From contig CAYPWW010000005.1 in the NCBI GenBank assembly GCA_964414555.1, positions 4,788-68,787 of the forward strand: a stretch of DNA of 64,000 bases, in the 5' to 3' direction. Position 1 is the first letter of the stretch, and every line of letters starts with the position of its first letter. Source of the stretch: Litorimonas sp964414555. GTDB lineage: Bacteria > Pseudomonadota > Alphaproteobacteria > Caulobacterales > Maricaulaceae. Of the stretch, positions 51,011 through 58,934 are shown piece after piece. A model generated the notes under the pieces. That model searched no databases. It was not told the origin of the DNA and saw only the letters and a program-made list of their open reading frames with translations. The position numbers and the translations under genes are program-made.

Positions 51011-51885
51011 CAGTCGACCTCCACAGGGGCCACAGCGCCCCGTCGCGCGACATACCAAACGCAAGGCAGAATGATCGCCGCCCCGATAAGATAGCGCGGA
51101 TGAAGGGTTTCTTTCAACAGGCCGACGCCGAGCGCTGTCGCGAAGACCGTCACCATCAGTGTCAGTGGCACGACGCGGTTGACCGGATAGGTCTGTAGCA
51201 GGCGGAAATACTGACCATGCGCAAAGATAGACACGGCAATGGCGGCATAACCCGCCGCGATCAGCAGCGGCTTGAGGTCTTGCGCGAGAACCTCGCCCTG
51301 CCCTGTCTCAAACAAAAATGAGAGGGCCGTGCTGAAAAGTAAAACGACGACCGCTGTCCACGCGACATAAACTTTCCAATCGATCTCTGGCACGGTGCGC
51401 ATAATTACCGAGCCGATGGCGAGAACCAGATAAGCCGCGAAAATATAGAGCAGCCCGATATCAAGCCCCAACGCGCTGGGCTGCCACACCATGACAATCA
51501 CGCCCAAAAAAGCGCCTACAATCGCGAGAGCTTGTGTCCACGGTAGATGTTCTTTCAAAAACACGACCGACAGGATCGCAGCCAGCGGAATCAGGGAATG
51601 CGAGACAATCGACGCACCCGACGCTGGCGCGGTCTGTAACCCTGTATAGAGAAAGGCGAGATGCAGCGCGCCAACGCAGAGTGAGACGATCAACAGACGG
51701 CCAAATTGCTTTGGGAGCGGTCGGAACAGGAAGACGCCCATGATGACCAACACAAGCGTGGCCCGTGTCGCAGCGAGCAGAAAGGGTGGTACGCTAGACC
51801 CGCCTAACGCCCATGCGGACACGACAAAATTACCGCCCCAACCGAGACAGCAGATCATCAATATCCAAAAATCGAAAGCCCGCAT
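51010..51885 (-). CDS. EamA/DMT-superfamily transporter
   Basis: A 291-residue inner-membrane protein with two five-helix EamA repeats, starting MRAFDFWILMICCLGWGGNF and containing TRATLVLVIMGVFLF and the GASIVSHSLIPLAAILSVVF segment. Such proteins export metabolites or amino acids, or remain orphan; substrate is unknown. It overlaps the DUF1801 gene by one base. Confidence 0.88.
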   Translation of the reverse strand: MRAFDFWILMICCLGWGGNFVVSAWALGGSSVPPFLLAATRATLVLVIMGVFLFRPLPKQFGRLLIVSLCVGALHLAFLYTGLQTAPASGASIVSHSLIPLAAILSVVFLKEHLPWTQALAIVGAFLGVIVMVWQPSALGLDIGLLYIFAAYLVLAIGSVIMRTVPEIDWKVYVAWTAVVVLLFSTALSFLFETGQGEVLAQDLKPLLIAAGYAAIAVSIFAHGQYFRLLQTYPVNRVVPLTLMVTVFATALGVGLLKETLHPRYLIGAAIILPCVWYVARRGAVAPVEVD

Positions 51886-51924
51886 GATGGCGGGCTTAAC
51901 GGGAACAGTCGGGAAAGAAAGACT

Positions 51925-52284
51925 TTAGTCGTCGACCGACCAGCCATCCGGCGTGCGATGCGCATCGACAACGGGGCCATCGGCTTCATCGGCCATACCG
52001 TGCCCGCCCATTTGAGATTCCATATCCGCGCGCATGGACTGCATCTGAGCTTCAAATTGTGCGCGGGGGCCAAAAGGCTTGCCCGTCAGCTTTGCCCGCG
52101 CCCAGAAAAAGGCAAAGACGATAAAGCCAAGCGCTGCAATGGCGGCGACAGCGAACAGCGCGAAAGCCGCTGAGAACACCAGCATGAAAAGGCCACCAAC
52201 CGCCGCAACAGCCAGAAAGGCCGTTCGGGCAATCGTGCCAAAAACACCGGGGCGTCCGCCAGAAAGATGATACGTTTGAGTCAT
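51925..52284 (-). CDS. Small membrane protein of unknown function
   Basis: A 119-residue protein with two adjacent hydrophobic helices (about 20-62) flanked by a short N-terminus and a hydrophilic C-terminus containing ARAKLTGKPFGPRAQFEAQM and a Met/Gly-rich stretch. It looks like a two-helix hairpin with both ends in the cytoplasm. I do not recognise a family. It is a single-gene unit between the EamA and the TerB-DnaJ genes. Confidence 0.65.
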   Translation of the reverse strand: MTQTYHLSGGRPGVFGTIARTAFLAVAAVGGLFMLVFSAAFALFAVAAIAALGFIVFAFFWARAKLTGKPFGPRAQFEAQMQSMRADMESQMGGHGMADEADGPVVDAHRTPDGWSVDD

Positions 52285-52333
52285 GCACTATATGTCGGGT
52301 AGACGAGCCGTTTCGTCAAGATGGTGCGGCCTA

Positions 52334-53029
52334 TCAAATCCGTAAGGGTGCGCGCGCCTTCCGTTCGGCCAAAATCTGGTCATAGGCGCGGTTGATAATC
52401 GCCATCTTATGCGTTGCCAGCCCGGCCATTTCTCGCGGCAGCCCCCGTGCCATCAACCGATCCGGATGGTTCGCAGCCGCCTGACGGCGATAGGCACGCT
52501 TGAGGTCTGCATCGGAAATATCCGGATCAACGCCGAGGATCAGATAAGGGTCCTCGGCATCTTCGCCTAAATGCGCACTGCGAATCCTGCGATACTCTCG
52601 CTGGGAAAAACCGAACACTCTGGCTACGGTTTCGAGGAAGTCGCCCTCCTCTGCCGTGACAATCCCGTCGGCCAGAGCGATGTGAAACAGGCCGTCCAGC
52701 ACGTCTTCTAACAAGCCCGGTTGCGCCCGAAACGCCTTGGCGATGATCCGCGCATATCGCTCGTAACCCAGCGTCGTTTGCCGCGCGAGATCGAAGAACC
52801 GCCCGATCGCCGCTTCTGTCTGAGGGTCAGCGTTGAAGACTTGGCGAAAGGCCTGGACATCCTCGACGCGGACCTGACCATCGGCTTTCGCCATTTTCGC
52901 GCCTAGCCCGACAAGGGCCGCGACAAGTTTCGCTTCATCAACGGTCCCCGGACGCCCGTCATTATCGGGGCGTGTCGGCGGACCGAAGAGGCGCGCAGCG
53001 GCGCCAGAGATATTCGTCCAAATGCTCAC
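52334..53029 (-). CDS. TerB-DnaJ co-chaperone (DjlA-like, soluble)
   Basis: A 231-residue protein with an N-terminal TerB-like helical domain (about 30-150; LVGLGAKMAKADGQVRVEDV and FHIALADGIVTAEEGDFLETV) and a C-terminal J-domain (about 163-225; DPYLILGVDPDISDADLKRA) with the HPD tripeptide in NHPDR. The J-domain stimulates Hsp70 (DnaK). E. coli DjlA has an N-terminal membrane anchor, which this protein lacks. No regulatory features were seen. Confidence 0.88.
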   Translation of the reverse strand: MSIWTNISGAAARLFGPPTRPDNDGRPGTVDEAKLVAALVGLGAKMAKADGQVRVEDVQAFRQVFNADPQTEAAIGRFFDLARQTTLGYERYARIIAKAFRAQPGLLEDVLDGLFHIALADGIVTAEEGDFLETVARVFGFSQREYRRIRSAHLGEDAEDPYLILGVDPDISDADLKRAYRRQAAANHPDRLMARGLPREMAGLATHKMAIINRAYDQILAERKARAPLRI

Positions 53030-53061
53030 GGTGTGCGCCTAACGCGACTCGGAAAATCGCG

Positions 53062-53697
53062 CTAGTCCGCGACGGCGGCGCGCACATAAAGACTGCCCGT
53101 ATAAACGGACAGCGCAGCGGCAAGCCACAAAAGCGTTAAGCCGACCAAACGTGCACCATCTGTGGCCGTGATGATGGCTTCATTCAGCGGCAAGGCGGCA
53201 CGCCCATAGACCCAGAGGATCAACGCCGCGATCGCCGCCATCTCGCAAGCCGTCTTCCACTTGGCGAGCTTTGTCGGCGGCATAACGCGCCCTGTCAGCG
53301 CGGCATGTTCACGCGCGCCGGACACGAGGATATCGCGGAAGATAATCGCCACAGCAGGCACAACGAACAGCCAACTGCCCATCGCGGCAATCATCAGCGC
53401 GATCAGGCATCCCGCGACGAGGAGCTTATCCGCGATCGGGTCGATCATCCGTCCGAAACCGGACACGACCTTCCATTTGCGCGCCAGATCGCCATCGAGG
53501 AAATCCGTGAAAGCTGCGCCAATAAACACGCCGCCAACGATCCAAATACTCGCCAGCGGACTTTTCCAGCCCAGACCCAACGCAAGAATACCCGCCATCA
53601 GTACCGGCAGCACACAGATGCGCGCAACCGTCAGCGCATTGGGCAGCCACCACAGCGAATGACGATCCGCAATATCCAGCGCGATGGGTTTAGTCAT
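53062..53697 (-). CDS. pgsA: CDP-alcohol phosphatidyltransferase (PgsA-type)
   Basis: Inner-membrane enzyme that probably makes phosphatidylglycerol-phosphate from CDP-diacylglycerol and glycerol-3-phosphate. The 211-residue protein has several helices and the intact signature D-x2-D-G-x2-A-R-x8-G-x3-D-x3-D, seen as DFLDGDLARKW followed by FGRMIDPIADK. The ATG at 53697 (MTKPIALDIADRHS) is chosen; the 5' end overlaps the degenerate paralogue upstream by 8 bp. The uvrC-pgsA neighbourhood is typical in Alphaproteobacteria. Confidence 0.85.
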   Translation of the reverse strand: MTKPIALDIADRHSLWWLPNALTVARICVLPVLMAGILALGLGWKSPLASIWIVGGVFIGAAFTDFLDGDLARKWKVVSGFGRMIDPIADKLLVAGCLIALMIAAMGSWLFVVPAVAIIFRDILVSGAREHAALTGRVMPPTKLAKWKTACEMAAIAALILWVYGRAALPLNEAIITATDGARLVGLTLLWLAAALSVYTGSLYVRAAVAD

Positions 53698-54394
53698 TTG
53701 CGGCCGCACGAAAATCCGTGCGTAAAATCTGCGCGGCTGTGATCAGCGACAGGAGCGCGGCGATCCAGAGAATGACTTCGCCAACCACCCAAACCCATGG
53801 CGATGTTGCCGCGAAGACGGCCGCGACATCGTCGCCTGCGCGTAGGCGGTCAATCCAAGACTGCAACCAAGGTGACGCCAACAGCAAGCATGTCGCCAGC
53901 ATGGCCAAACCGGCCTTGGCATTGGACAGTAACGTATCTGGCCAGCCGTAGCGCGAGAGCTCAAACCCTTTGAACAAGCCGATGACGACTTCGCGCGCGA
54001 TGAGAACTCCTGCAGGTATCGCAAAGGTCCAAGACAGATACCCTGCCCGCGCCGTCACAAAGAGCAGCGCCGCCAGCACACCGATGACCAGCACCGTATC
54101 CGCAATATCGTCCAGATAGCCGAACTTCCGATAAGCCGAACGGGATGTCCCGCCGAGGTAATCATCGAAAATATCCGTCGCGGCGGCGATCACAAACAGA
54201 AAGGATGCCAACAAAGTCAGACCAAGGTCGATGCCGTCTTTCTCGACGGGCTGCCACCCGCGCCAAATCAGATAGACCACGACAGGCATCAGCAACATGC
54301 GCAGGATCGTCAGCACATCGGCAAAGACGCCGCCGGCTTCTTCGGGCGTGTCGATAATGTCATCAACGATAGGAGTCTCTGGGGTCTCCGTCAT
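53690..54394 (-). CDS. CDP-alcohol phosphatidyltransferase-like protein with degenerate active site
   Basis: A 234-residue membrane protein related to the neighbouring PgsA. The catalytic segment reads DIFDDYLGGTSR and FGYLDDIADT: Asp residues persist, but the Gly of D-x2-D-G is Asp, the Ala-Arg pair is Gly-Gly, and the G-x3-D-x3-D spacing is one residue short. An acidic N-terminal tail (about 1-22) is added. Loss of activity is likely but not proven; it may act as a partner or regulator of the active paralogue. It lies between uvrC (9 bp) and pgsA (8-bp overlap). Confidence 0.7.
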   Translation of the reverse strand: MTETPETPIVDDIIDTPEEAGGVFADVLTILRMLLMPVVVYLIWRGWQPVEKDGIDLGLTLLASFLFVIAAATDIFDDYLGGTSRSAYRKFGYLDDIADTVLVIGVLAALLFVTARAGYLSWTFAIPAGVLIAREVVIGLFKGFELSRYGWPDTLLSNAKAGLAMLATCLLLASPWLQSWIDRLRAGDDVAAVFAATSPWVWVVGEVILWIAALLSLITAAQILRTDFRAAAND

Positions 54395-54403
54395 GGCTGC
54401 ACC

Positions 54404-56275
54404 TCATTCATGAAAATAGTCATAGACGGTTTGCGCCAGTTTTCGGCTGACGCCCTCAACACTTGCCAAATCATCGACCGTGGCGCCTTTGACGGCTTTG
54501 GCCGAACCGAAATGGTTCAATAGGGCTTTCTTGCGCCCGGGACCGATGCCGTCAATCCCGTCTAACGGATTTGCGACCATCGCTTTTTTGCGCCGCGCGC
54601 GATGGGTTCCGATGGCAAAGCGATGCGCCTCGTCCCGCAAACGCTGCAAATAATAAAGCGCAGGCGTGCGTCCCGGCAGGGTGAACGGGTCACGCCCGTT
54701 CATGTAAAACGTCTCGCGCCCCGCATTTCTGTCTGGTCCCTTTGCGATCCCGACCAGCGTCACGCGCCCTAACACGCCGAGCTTCTCCAGCGTTTCGGTC
54801 ACCGCAGAGAGCTGCCCCTTGCCGCCATCGATCAGCACAAGATCGGGCCACTCCAGCTTGGGGTCTTTGGACAGGCGCGCAAAACGTCGCTGCAAAACCT
54901 CGCGCATCATGCCGAAATCATCCCCAGGCGAGAGCCTCTCATCCTTGATATTAAACGTGCGGTAGTCGCGTTTGCGAAAGCCTTCTGGCCCCGCGACGAT
55001 GAACGCGCCAATCGCATTCGTGCCTTGGATATGGCTGTTGTCATAGACTTCGATGCGTTGGGGCACGTCATCCATGCCGAAGAGCGCTTTGACCTCTTTC
55101 AGCAGTTTTTCCTGCGCACCCGTTTCGGCCAGTTTGCGGCCCAGCGCCTCTTGCGCGTTTTTCACAGCCTGACCGACGATCTTTTTCTTCTCGCCCCGCT
55201 GCGGAACGGCGACGTCAATTTTGCGATCAGCCCGCTCGCACAGCGCCTGCGTAATCAGGTCCATCCGCGCGCAAGGGTGGGACAGCAGCACCTGCTTCGG
55301 GACGGGCTTGTCCGTGTAGAATTGCGCGACGAAAGCCTCGATGATCTGCTCGGGTGTGTCGTCCACCGTGTGGCGCGGGAAATGCGAGCTATTGCCCCAG
55401 TTCTGACCCGCGCGGAAAAAGAACACCTGCACACAGCTCTGCCCGCCCGCCGTATGGAGGCCGATGACGTCCGCGTCGGAAAAGGTCGTCGGATTGATAT
55501 TCGCCGCACCGGATTTCGTCGAGACTTTCGCCATCGCGCGCAGGCGGTCGCGCAGCTCTGCGGCTTTTTCAAACTCCATCGCTTTTGAGGCCGCCTCCAT
55601 CTGCGCTTGCAGGCGTTGGCGCAGCTTGTCCGACTTGCCGCTGAGGAAATCTTCCGCATCATCGATCAGCTCTTGATAGGCTGGCAGGTCAATCACCCCC
55701 GTGCAAGGCGCAGCGCAACGTTTGATCTGATATTGCAAACAGGGTCGCGTGCGGCTCTCGTAAATGCTGTCCGAGCAATTCCGCAGACGAAAGGCGCGTT
55801 GCAACGTATCCAGCGTGCGGTTGACCGCGCCCGCACTCGCGAAGGGTCCGTAATAGTCGCCTTTGATTTTACGCGCACCGCGATGCTTGGTGACTTGCGC
55901 GGCGGGATGGTCCTTGCGCACGAGGATATAGGGGAAGCTTTTATCGTCGCGCAGCAGGATATTATATCGTGGTTTCAACCGCTTAATCAGGGACGCTTCA
56001 AGTATGAGCGCTTCCGTTTCGCTCTCAGTAATCACGAATTCCATCGCCGTCGTCGCACGGATCATCCGGCGCAGGCGCGTGGGGTGGCGATCATAGGACG
56101 TATAGGCATTGACCCGCTTCTTCAGGCTCTTCGCCTTGCCCACATAAAGAACCGTCCCATATTCATCGAACATACGATACACGCCCGGCTTGCCCGGCAA
56201 GCGCGAGACATAATCAGCGATCAGCTCTGGCCCATATTTGGGCCGCGCGGCGGGTGTGTCTGATTCGACGGACAT
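54404..56275 (-). CDS. uvrC: Excinuclease ABC subunit C (UvrC)
   Basis: Makes both incisions in nucleotide excision repair. The 623-residue protein has an N-terminal GIY-YIG nuclease (GVYRMFDEYGTVLYVGKAKSLKKRV, about 31-55), four Cys around 160-190, a UvrB-binding UVR motif (AMEFEKAAELRDRLRAM, about 220), an RNase H-like endonuclease domain (IEVYDNSHIQGTNAIGAFIV; LVLIDGGKGQLSA), and tandem HhH at the C-terminus (DGIDGIGPGRKKALLNHFGS). It is upstream of the phosphatidyltransferase pair. No LexA box of the GAAC-N7-GAAC type was seen near its start. Confidence 0.97.
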   Translation of the reverse strand: MSVESDTPAARPKYGPELIADYVSRLPGKPGVYRMFDEYGTVLYVGKAKSLKKRVNAYTSYDRHPTRLRRMIRATTAMEFVITESETEALILEASLIKRLKPRYNILLRDDKSFPYILVRKDHPAAQVTKHRGARKIKGDYYGPFASAGAVNRTLDTLQRAFRLRNCSDSIYESRTRPCLQYQIKRCAAPCTGVIDLPAYQELIDDAEDFLSGKSDKLRQRLQAQMEAASKAMEFEKAAELRDRLRAMAKVSTKSGAANINPTTFSDADVIGLHTAGGQSCVQVFFFRAGQNWGNSSHFPRHTVDDTPEQIIEAFVAQFYTDKPVPKQVLLSHPCARMDLITQALCERADRKIDVAVPQRGEKKKIVGQAVKNAQEALGRKLAETGAQEKLLKEVKALFGMDDVPQRIEVYDNSHIQGTNAIGAFIVAGPEGFRKRDYRTFNIKDERLSPGDDFGMMREVLQRRFARLSKDPKLEWPDLVLIDGGKGQLSAVTETLEKLGVLGRVTLVGIAKGPDRNAGRETFYMNGRDPFTLPGRTPALYYLQRLRDEAHRFAIGTHRARRKKAMVANPLDGIDGIGPGRKKALLNHFGSAKAVKGATVDDLASVEGVSRKLAQTVYDYFHE

Positions 56276-56284
56276 GGTCCTTAG

Positions 56285-57062
56285 TTAGGGGCTCTCCGAA
56301 CCCTGCGCAAATGCTGTGCCGATGTCAGACAGCGCGCGAGACAGCGTCCCATAGTGCCCCAACGCCTCATAGGTCGAGAGCGAGGTGTCTCCTGGCAATG
56401 CAGCCAACAGCGCATCCGTCATCGCCAGAGGCACCCAATTATCGGCGCGGGAACGATAGATATGTACGGGGCAGCTAACGCGCGGAAGAACATCTGCCCA
56501 ATCGCCGACATAATGCATCACAGATTCAATGTATCGCGCACGATCGCGGATGAGAGTTTCCCGCAAGCTGTGCAGGATTTGCTGGCGAAACGCGGGTTGC
56601 TCCAACAATATCTGATCAGACGCAGGGCTATCTGNNNNNNNNNNNNNNNNNNNNNNNNNNNNNNNNNNNNNNNNNNNNNNNNNNNNNNNNNNNNNNNNNN
56701 NNNNNNNNNNNNNNNNNNNNNNNNNNNNNNNNNNCTGTGAAGGCGGTAAAGCGTGCCTTCCCACGCAATGCGAGCCGGAACACGGGGGCACCCGCCATAT
56801 CCGGCAGAAAGTCACCGAGCGCCAAGGGTGCAGCGGGCGCAATGAGACGCAAGTTCGAAACCCGGTCTGGATACTCTGCAGCGAGGTGCAGTGCCGTCAT
56901 CGCCCCCAGAGAGAATGCGATAACGCTTGCGGGTTTGCCGGAGTGTGCCGCCTCGAACGCCTGTAAATCCATTGGCGCAATCGTCGTGATGTCAGAGCCT
57001 AAACGCGCCGCTTCTAGGGCCGACCCCGGTAAGCCGTGGCAGTAAAACCGGGCCTTACCCAT
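56285..57062 (-). CDS. Alpha/beta hydrolase interrupted by an assembly gap
   Basis: The N-terminal part (from GARFYCHGLPGSAL-like MGKARFYCHGLPGSA) has the HGxPGS oxyanion loop and a nucleophile elbow in VIAFSLGAMTAL (FSLGA, first Gly of GxSxG replaced by Phe). The C-terminal part has PVHIYRSRADNWVP (likely Asp) and ALGHYGTLS (likely His). The two parts flank 100 N (56635-56734). They fall in different frames, but that run is a fixed-size placeholder, so the true length is unknown. It overlaps the DUF2237 gene by 8 bp. Confidence 0.75.
56635..56734. other. Assembly gap (100 N)
   Basis: An uninterrupted run of exactly 100 N inside the alpha/beta hydrolase gene. The round length suggests a scaffold placeholder rather than a measured distance. 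Confidence 0.98.
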
Positions 57063-57432
57063 CGACGGAAAATGCCTGAAACGTCTCTAGCGGGACGCGT
57101 TCCAGTGCGATTTGATGTGTCGCCTCCAGTACGACGCGCGGCGCGCATCCGGCGGCATGGGCTTGCTTCCACCGCTCTAGGCATAGGCACCAACGATCGC
57201 CGGGTTTTAATCCCGGAAATTGGTAATGCGGCGCGGGTGTCGACAAATCATTTCCGACGGATTTGGAATAGGCCAAAAACTCGGCCGTCATAACGGCACA
57301 GACCAAATGCCGCCCGCGATCATCGGCTTGCGTCTCGCAACACCCATCCCGAAACCAGCCCGTCATCGGGTCGGTCGAACAACTCTGCAAAGCCGTGCCG
57401 AGAATATTGAGCGATCCGCGTTTGGAACTCAT
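57055..57432 (-). CDS. DUF2237-family protein
   Basis: A 125-residue protein with the DUF2237 pattern: SLNILGTALQSCSTDPMTGWFRDGCC, then VCAVMTAEFLAYSKSVGNDL, and the PGDRWCLCLERWKQAHAAGCAP segment, with many conserved Cys. Function is unknown. It starts 4 bp inside the end of folB and overlaps the hydrolase gene by 8 bp, so it is in the pterin operon. Confidence 0.88.
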   Translation of the reverse strand: MSSKRGSLNILGTALQSCSTDPMTGWFRDGCCETQADDRGRHLVCAVMTAEFLAYSKSVGNDLSTPAPHYQFPGLKPGDRWCLCLERWKQAHAAGCAPRVVLEATHQIALERVPLETFQAFSVDG

Positions 57433-57839
57433 CGCGTCTTGACCACCTCAACGCCTGCTGTGTCAGCTTTCAACAAGGCTTGGGGCTTGGCGATGCGGAC
57501 GGCGACGGATTGCACGCGGGCATCTGCGGAGAGCGCCCAATCGGCGATGCGTTCCGCCAGCGTTTCGACGAGTTGCACATGGGCCTCGAGAGCCAGTTCT
57601 TCGCATTTCTCCGCCACCAAGCCATAATCCAGCGTTTCGGCCAGACGGTCCGATTTGGGTAGGTCCATATCTGCCATATCCAACTCGACATCGATGATGA
57701 TCGGCTGGGTCGCTTCATATTCATGCGGATGCACGCCAATGCTGGCTTGGATCAGCAGACCGCGCACAAAGATGCGTGTGGAAACCGGCAAGGTTTTGCG
57801 AGAGCGGAAGCGGTGTAACATGGTTTTGCGGTCGCTCAT
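57429..57839 (-). CDS. folB: Dihydroneopterin aldolase FolB
   Basis: Cleaves or epimerises 7,8-dihydroneopterin in folate synthesis. The 136-residue tunnel-fold protein has GLLIQASIGVHPHEYEATQP with the substrate-binding Glu region, TLDYGLVAEKCEELAL, LVETLAERIADWAL, and the catalytic Lys region RIAKPQAL. The first 20 residues are an extension beyond the usual start. It overlaps the SDR gene and the DUF2237 gene by 4 bp each. Confidence 0.92.
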   Translation of the reverse strand: MSDRKTMLHRFRSRKTLPVSTRIFVRGLLIQASIGVHPHEYEATQPIIIDVELDMADMDLPKSDRLAETLDYGLVAEKCEELALEAHVQLVETLAERIADWALSADARVQSVAVRIAKPQALLKADTAGVEVVKTR

Positions 57840-58585
57840 TCCACGGCCCCTCCGAAAGCCAAATCCGGCGTTTGCCAGACGAGGTGCTGTCCCCCGTCCA
57901 CGGCGATCATCTGACCGGTGACGGCCTCTGCCGAGAGCAGATAGCGCACCCCGTGCAAGATCGTATCTGGCGGACTGCCCTTGCCAAGCAGTGTCGCTTT
58001 GGCCTCGGCCTCAAACTCGCCAGCGGCTTGTGAAGTGTTTTCCAAAACTGGCCCCGGCCCGATGCCGTTGACGCGCACATTAGGTGCAAAGCTTTGCGCC
58101 ATCGTCTTCGTCGCCCAAAACAATCCAGCCTTGGCGAGGCTATAGGTGAAAAACTGCGGGTTGGGCTTTAACACGCGTTGGTCGATCATGTTGATGACAC
58201 ATCCGCCGGGCACGGCTTGCGCAGCGAAATCTGCGGACAGGCGCAGCGGCGCATCCAGATTGACCGCCCGGTGATAATCATAAATCGACGTGGTAAAATC
58301 CTGTGCCTTGTCTGGGGCAAAGGTCGAGGCGTTGTTGATTAACGCCTGCAAGGGCCGCTCACAGCGCGCGATCAAGGAATGGACGTCCTGTGGGACCGAT
58401 AGGTTTCCGCGCACAGTACTGGCCGACCCGCCCTGCGCAATGATCTCATCCGCGAGGCTCTGCGCTTTGCCCGCGCTGCGATTATAATGGATACAGACGT
58501 GCCAGCCATCCGCCGCCAAACCACGCGCCAAATGCGCGCCGACCCGCGCGCCTGCCCCTGTAATTAGGACATTACGCTCTGACAC
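57836..58585 (-). CDS. Short-chain dehydrogenase/reductase, FolM/pteridine reductase-like
   Basis: A 249-residue SDR with the NADP-binding TGAGARVGAHLARGLA and HYNRS (Arg/Ser after the second strand favours NADPH), NNASTF, and the active-site Tyr-x3-Lys in YSLAKAGL. GIGPGPVL resembles the FolM/PTR1 branch that reduces dihydropterins. The start is GTG at 58585, inside the last codons of the QueD-like gene (14-bp overlap). A pterin substrate is inferred from the neighbours. Confidence 0.8.
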   Translation of the reverse strand: MSERNVLITGAGARVGAHLARGLAADGWHVCIHYNRSAGKAQSLADEIIAQGGSASTVRGNLSVPQDVHSLIARCERPLQALINNASTFAPDKAQDFTTSIYDYHRAVNLDAPLRLSADFAAQAVPGGCVINMIDQRVLKPNPQFFTYSLAKAGLFWATKTMAQSFAPNVRVNGIGPGPVLENTSQAAGEFEAEAKATLLGKGSPPDTILHGVRYLLSAEAVTGQMIAVDGGQHLVWQTPDLAFGGAVE

Positions 58586-58934
58586 GCGCGCGCTCCCCGC
58601 AACTCGGGCGGCCAACCTCGACACAGGCGAGGCCCGGCAATTCCGGTGCAAGCCGTTCAAATATCCAAGCTGCGATGCGTTCTAGTGCGGGCTGCTCCAA
58701 CCCTTTGACCTCGTTCAGTAGGGCATGGTCCAGCGGGGCGACGACGCGTTTGATGATCTGCTCGATCTTCCAGAGGTCGCGGACCCAGCCTTTGTCCTCT
58801 TGCGCATCGCCAATGATCGTAACGGTCCCGCGGAAGCTGTGGCCGTGAACATGTTTGAAGACGTCATTCGCGTCGGCGTGGCCGAAATAATGCGCGGCTT
58901 CGAACTGGAAATCTTTTTCTATCTCGAAGCGCAC
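58572..58934 (-). CDS. 6-pyruvoyl-tetrahydropterin synthase/QueD family protein lacking the usual catalytic Cys
   Basis: A 120-residue tunnel-fold protein (MRFEIEKDFQFEAAHYFGHA) with zinc His ligands in AAHYFG and HVHGHSF, and a downstream DHALLNEVKGLEQPALERIA segment. In QueD and PTPS enzymes the Cys four residues before the first His of HGH starts the reaction; here that position is Phe (DVFKHVHGHSF). The zinc site and a late Glu in CVEVGR are kept. It may catalyse another step on dihydroneopterin triphosphate or a related pterin. It overlaps the SDR gene by 14 bp. Confidence 0.85.
   Translation of the reverse strand: MRFEIEKDFQFEAAHYFGHADANDVFKHVHGHSFRGTVTIIGDAQEDKGWVRDLWKIEQIIKRVVAPLDHALLNEVKGLEQPALERIAAWIFERLAPELPGLACVEVGRPSCGERARVRA

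Noticed and set aside
56285..57062. Frameshift or pseudogene in the alpha/beta hydrolase
   Set aside because: The frame change falls across a 100-N placeholder of unknown true length, so nothing can be concluded.
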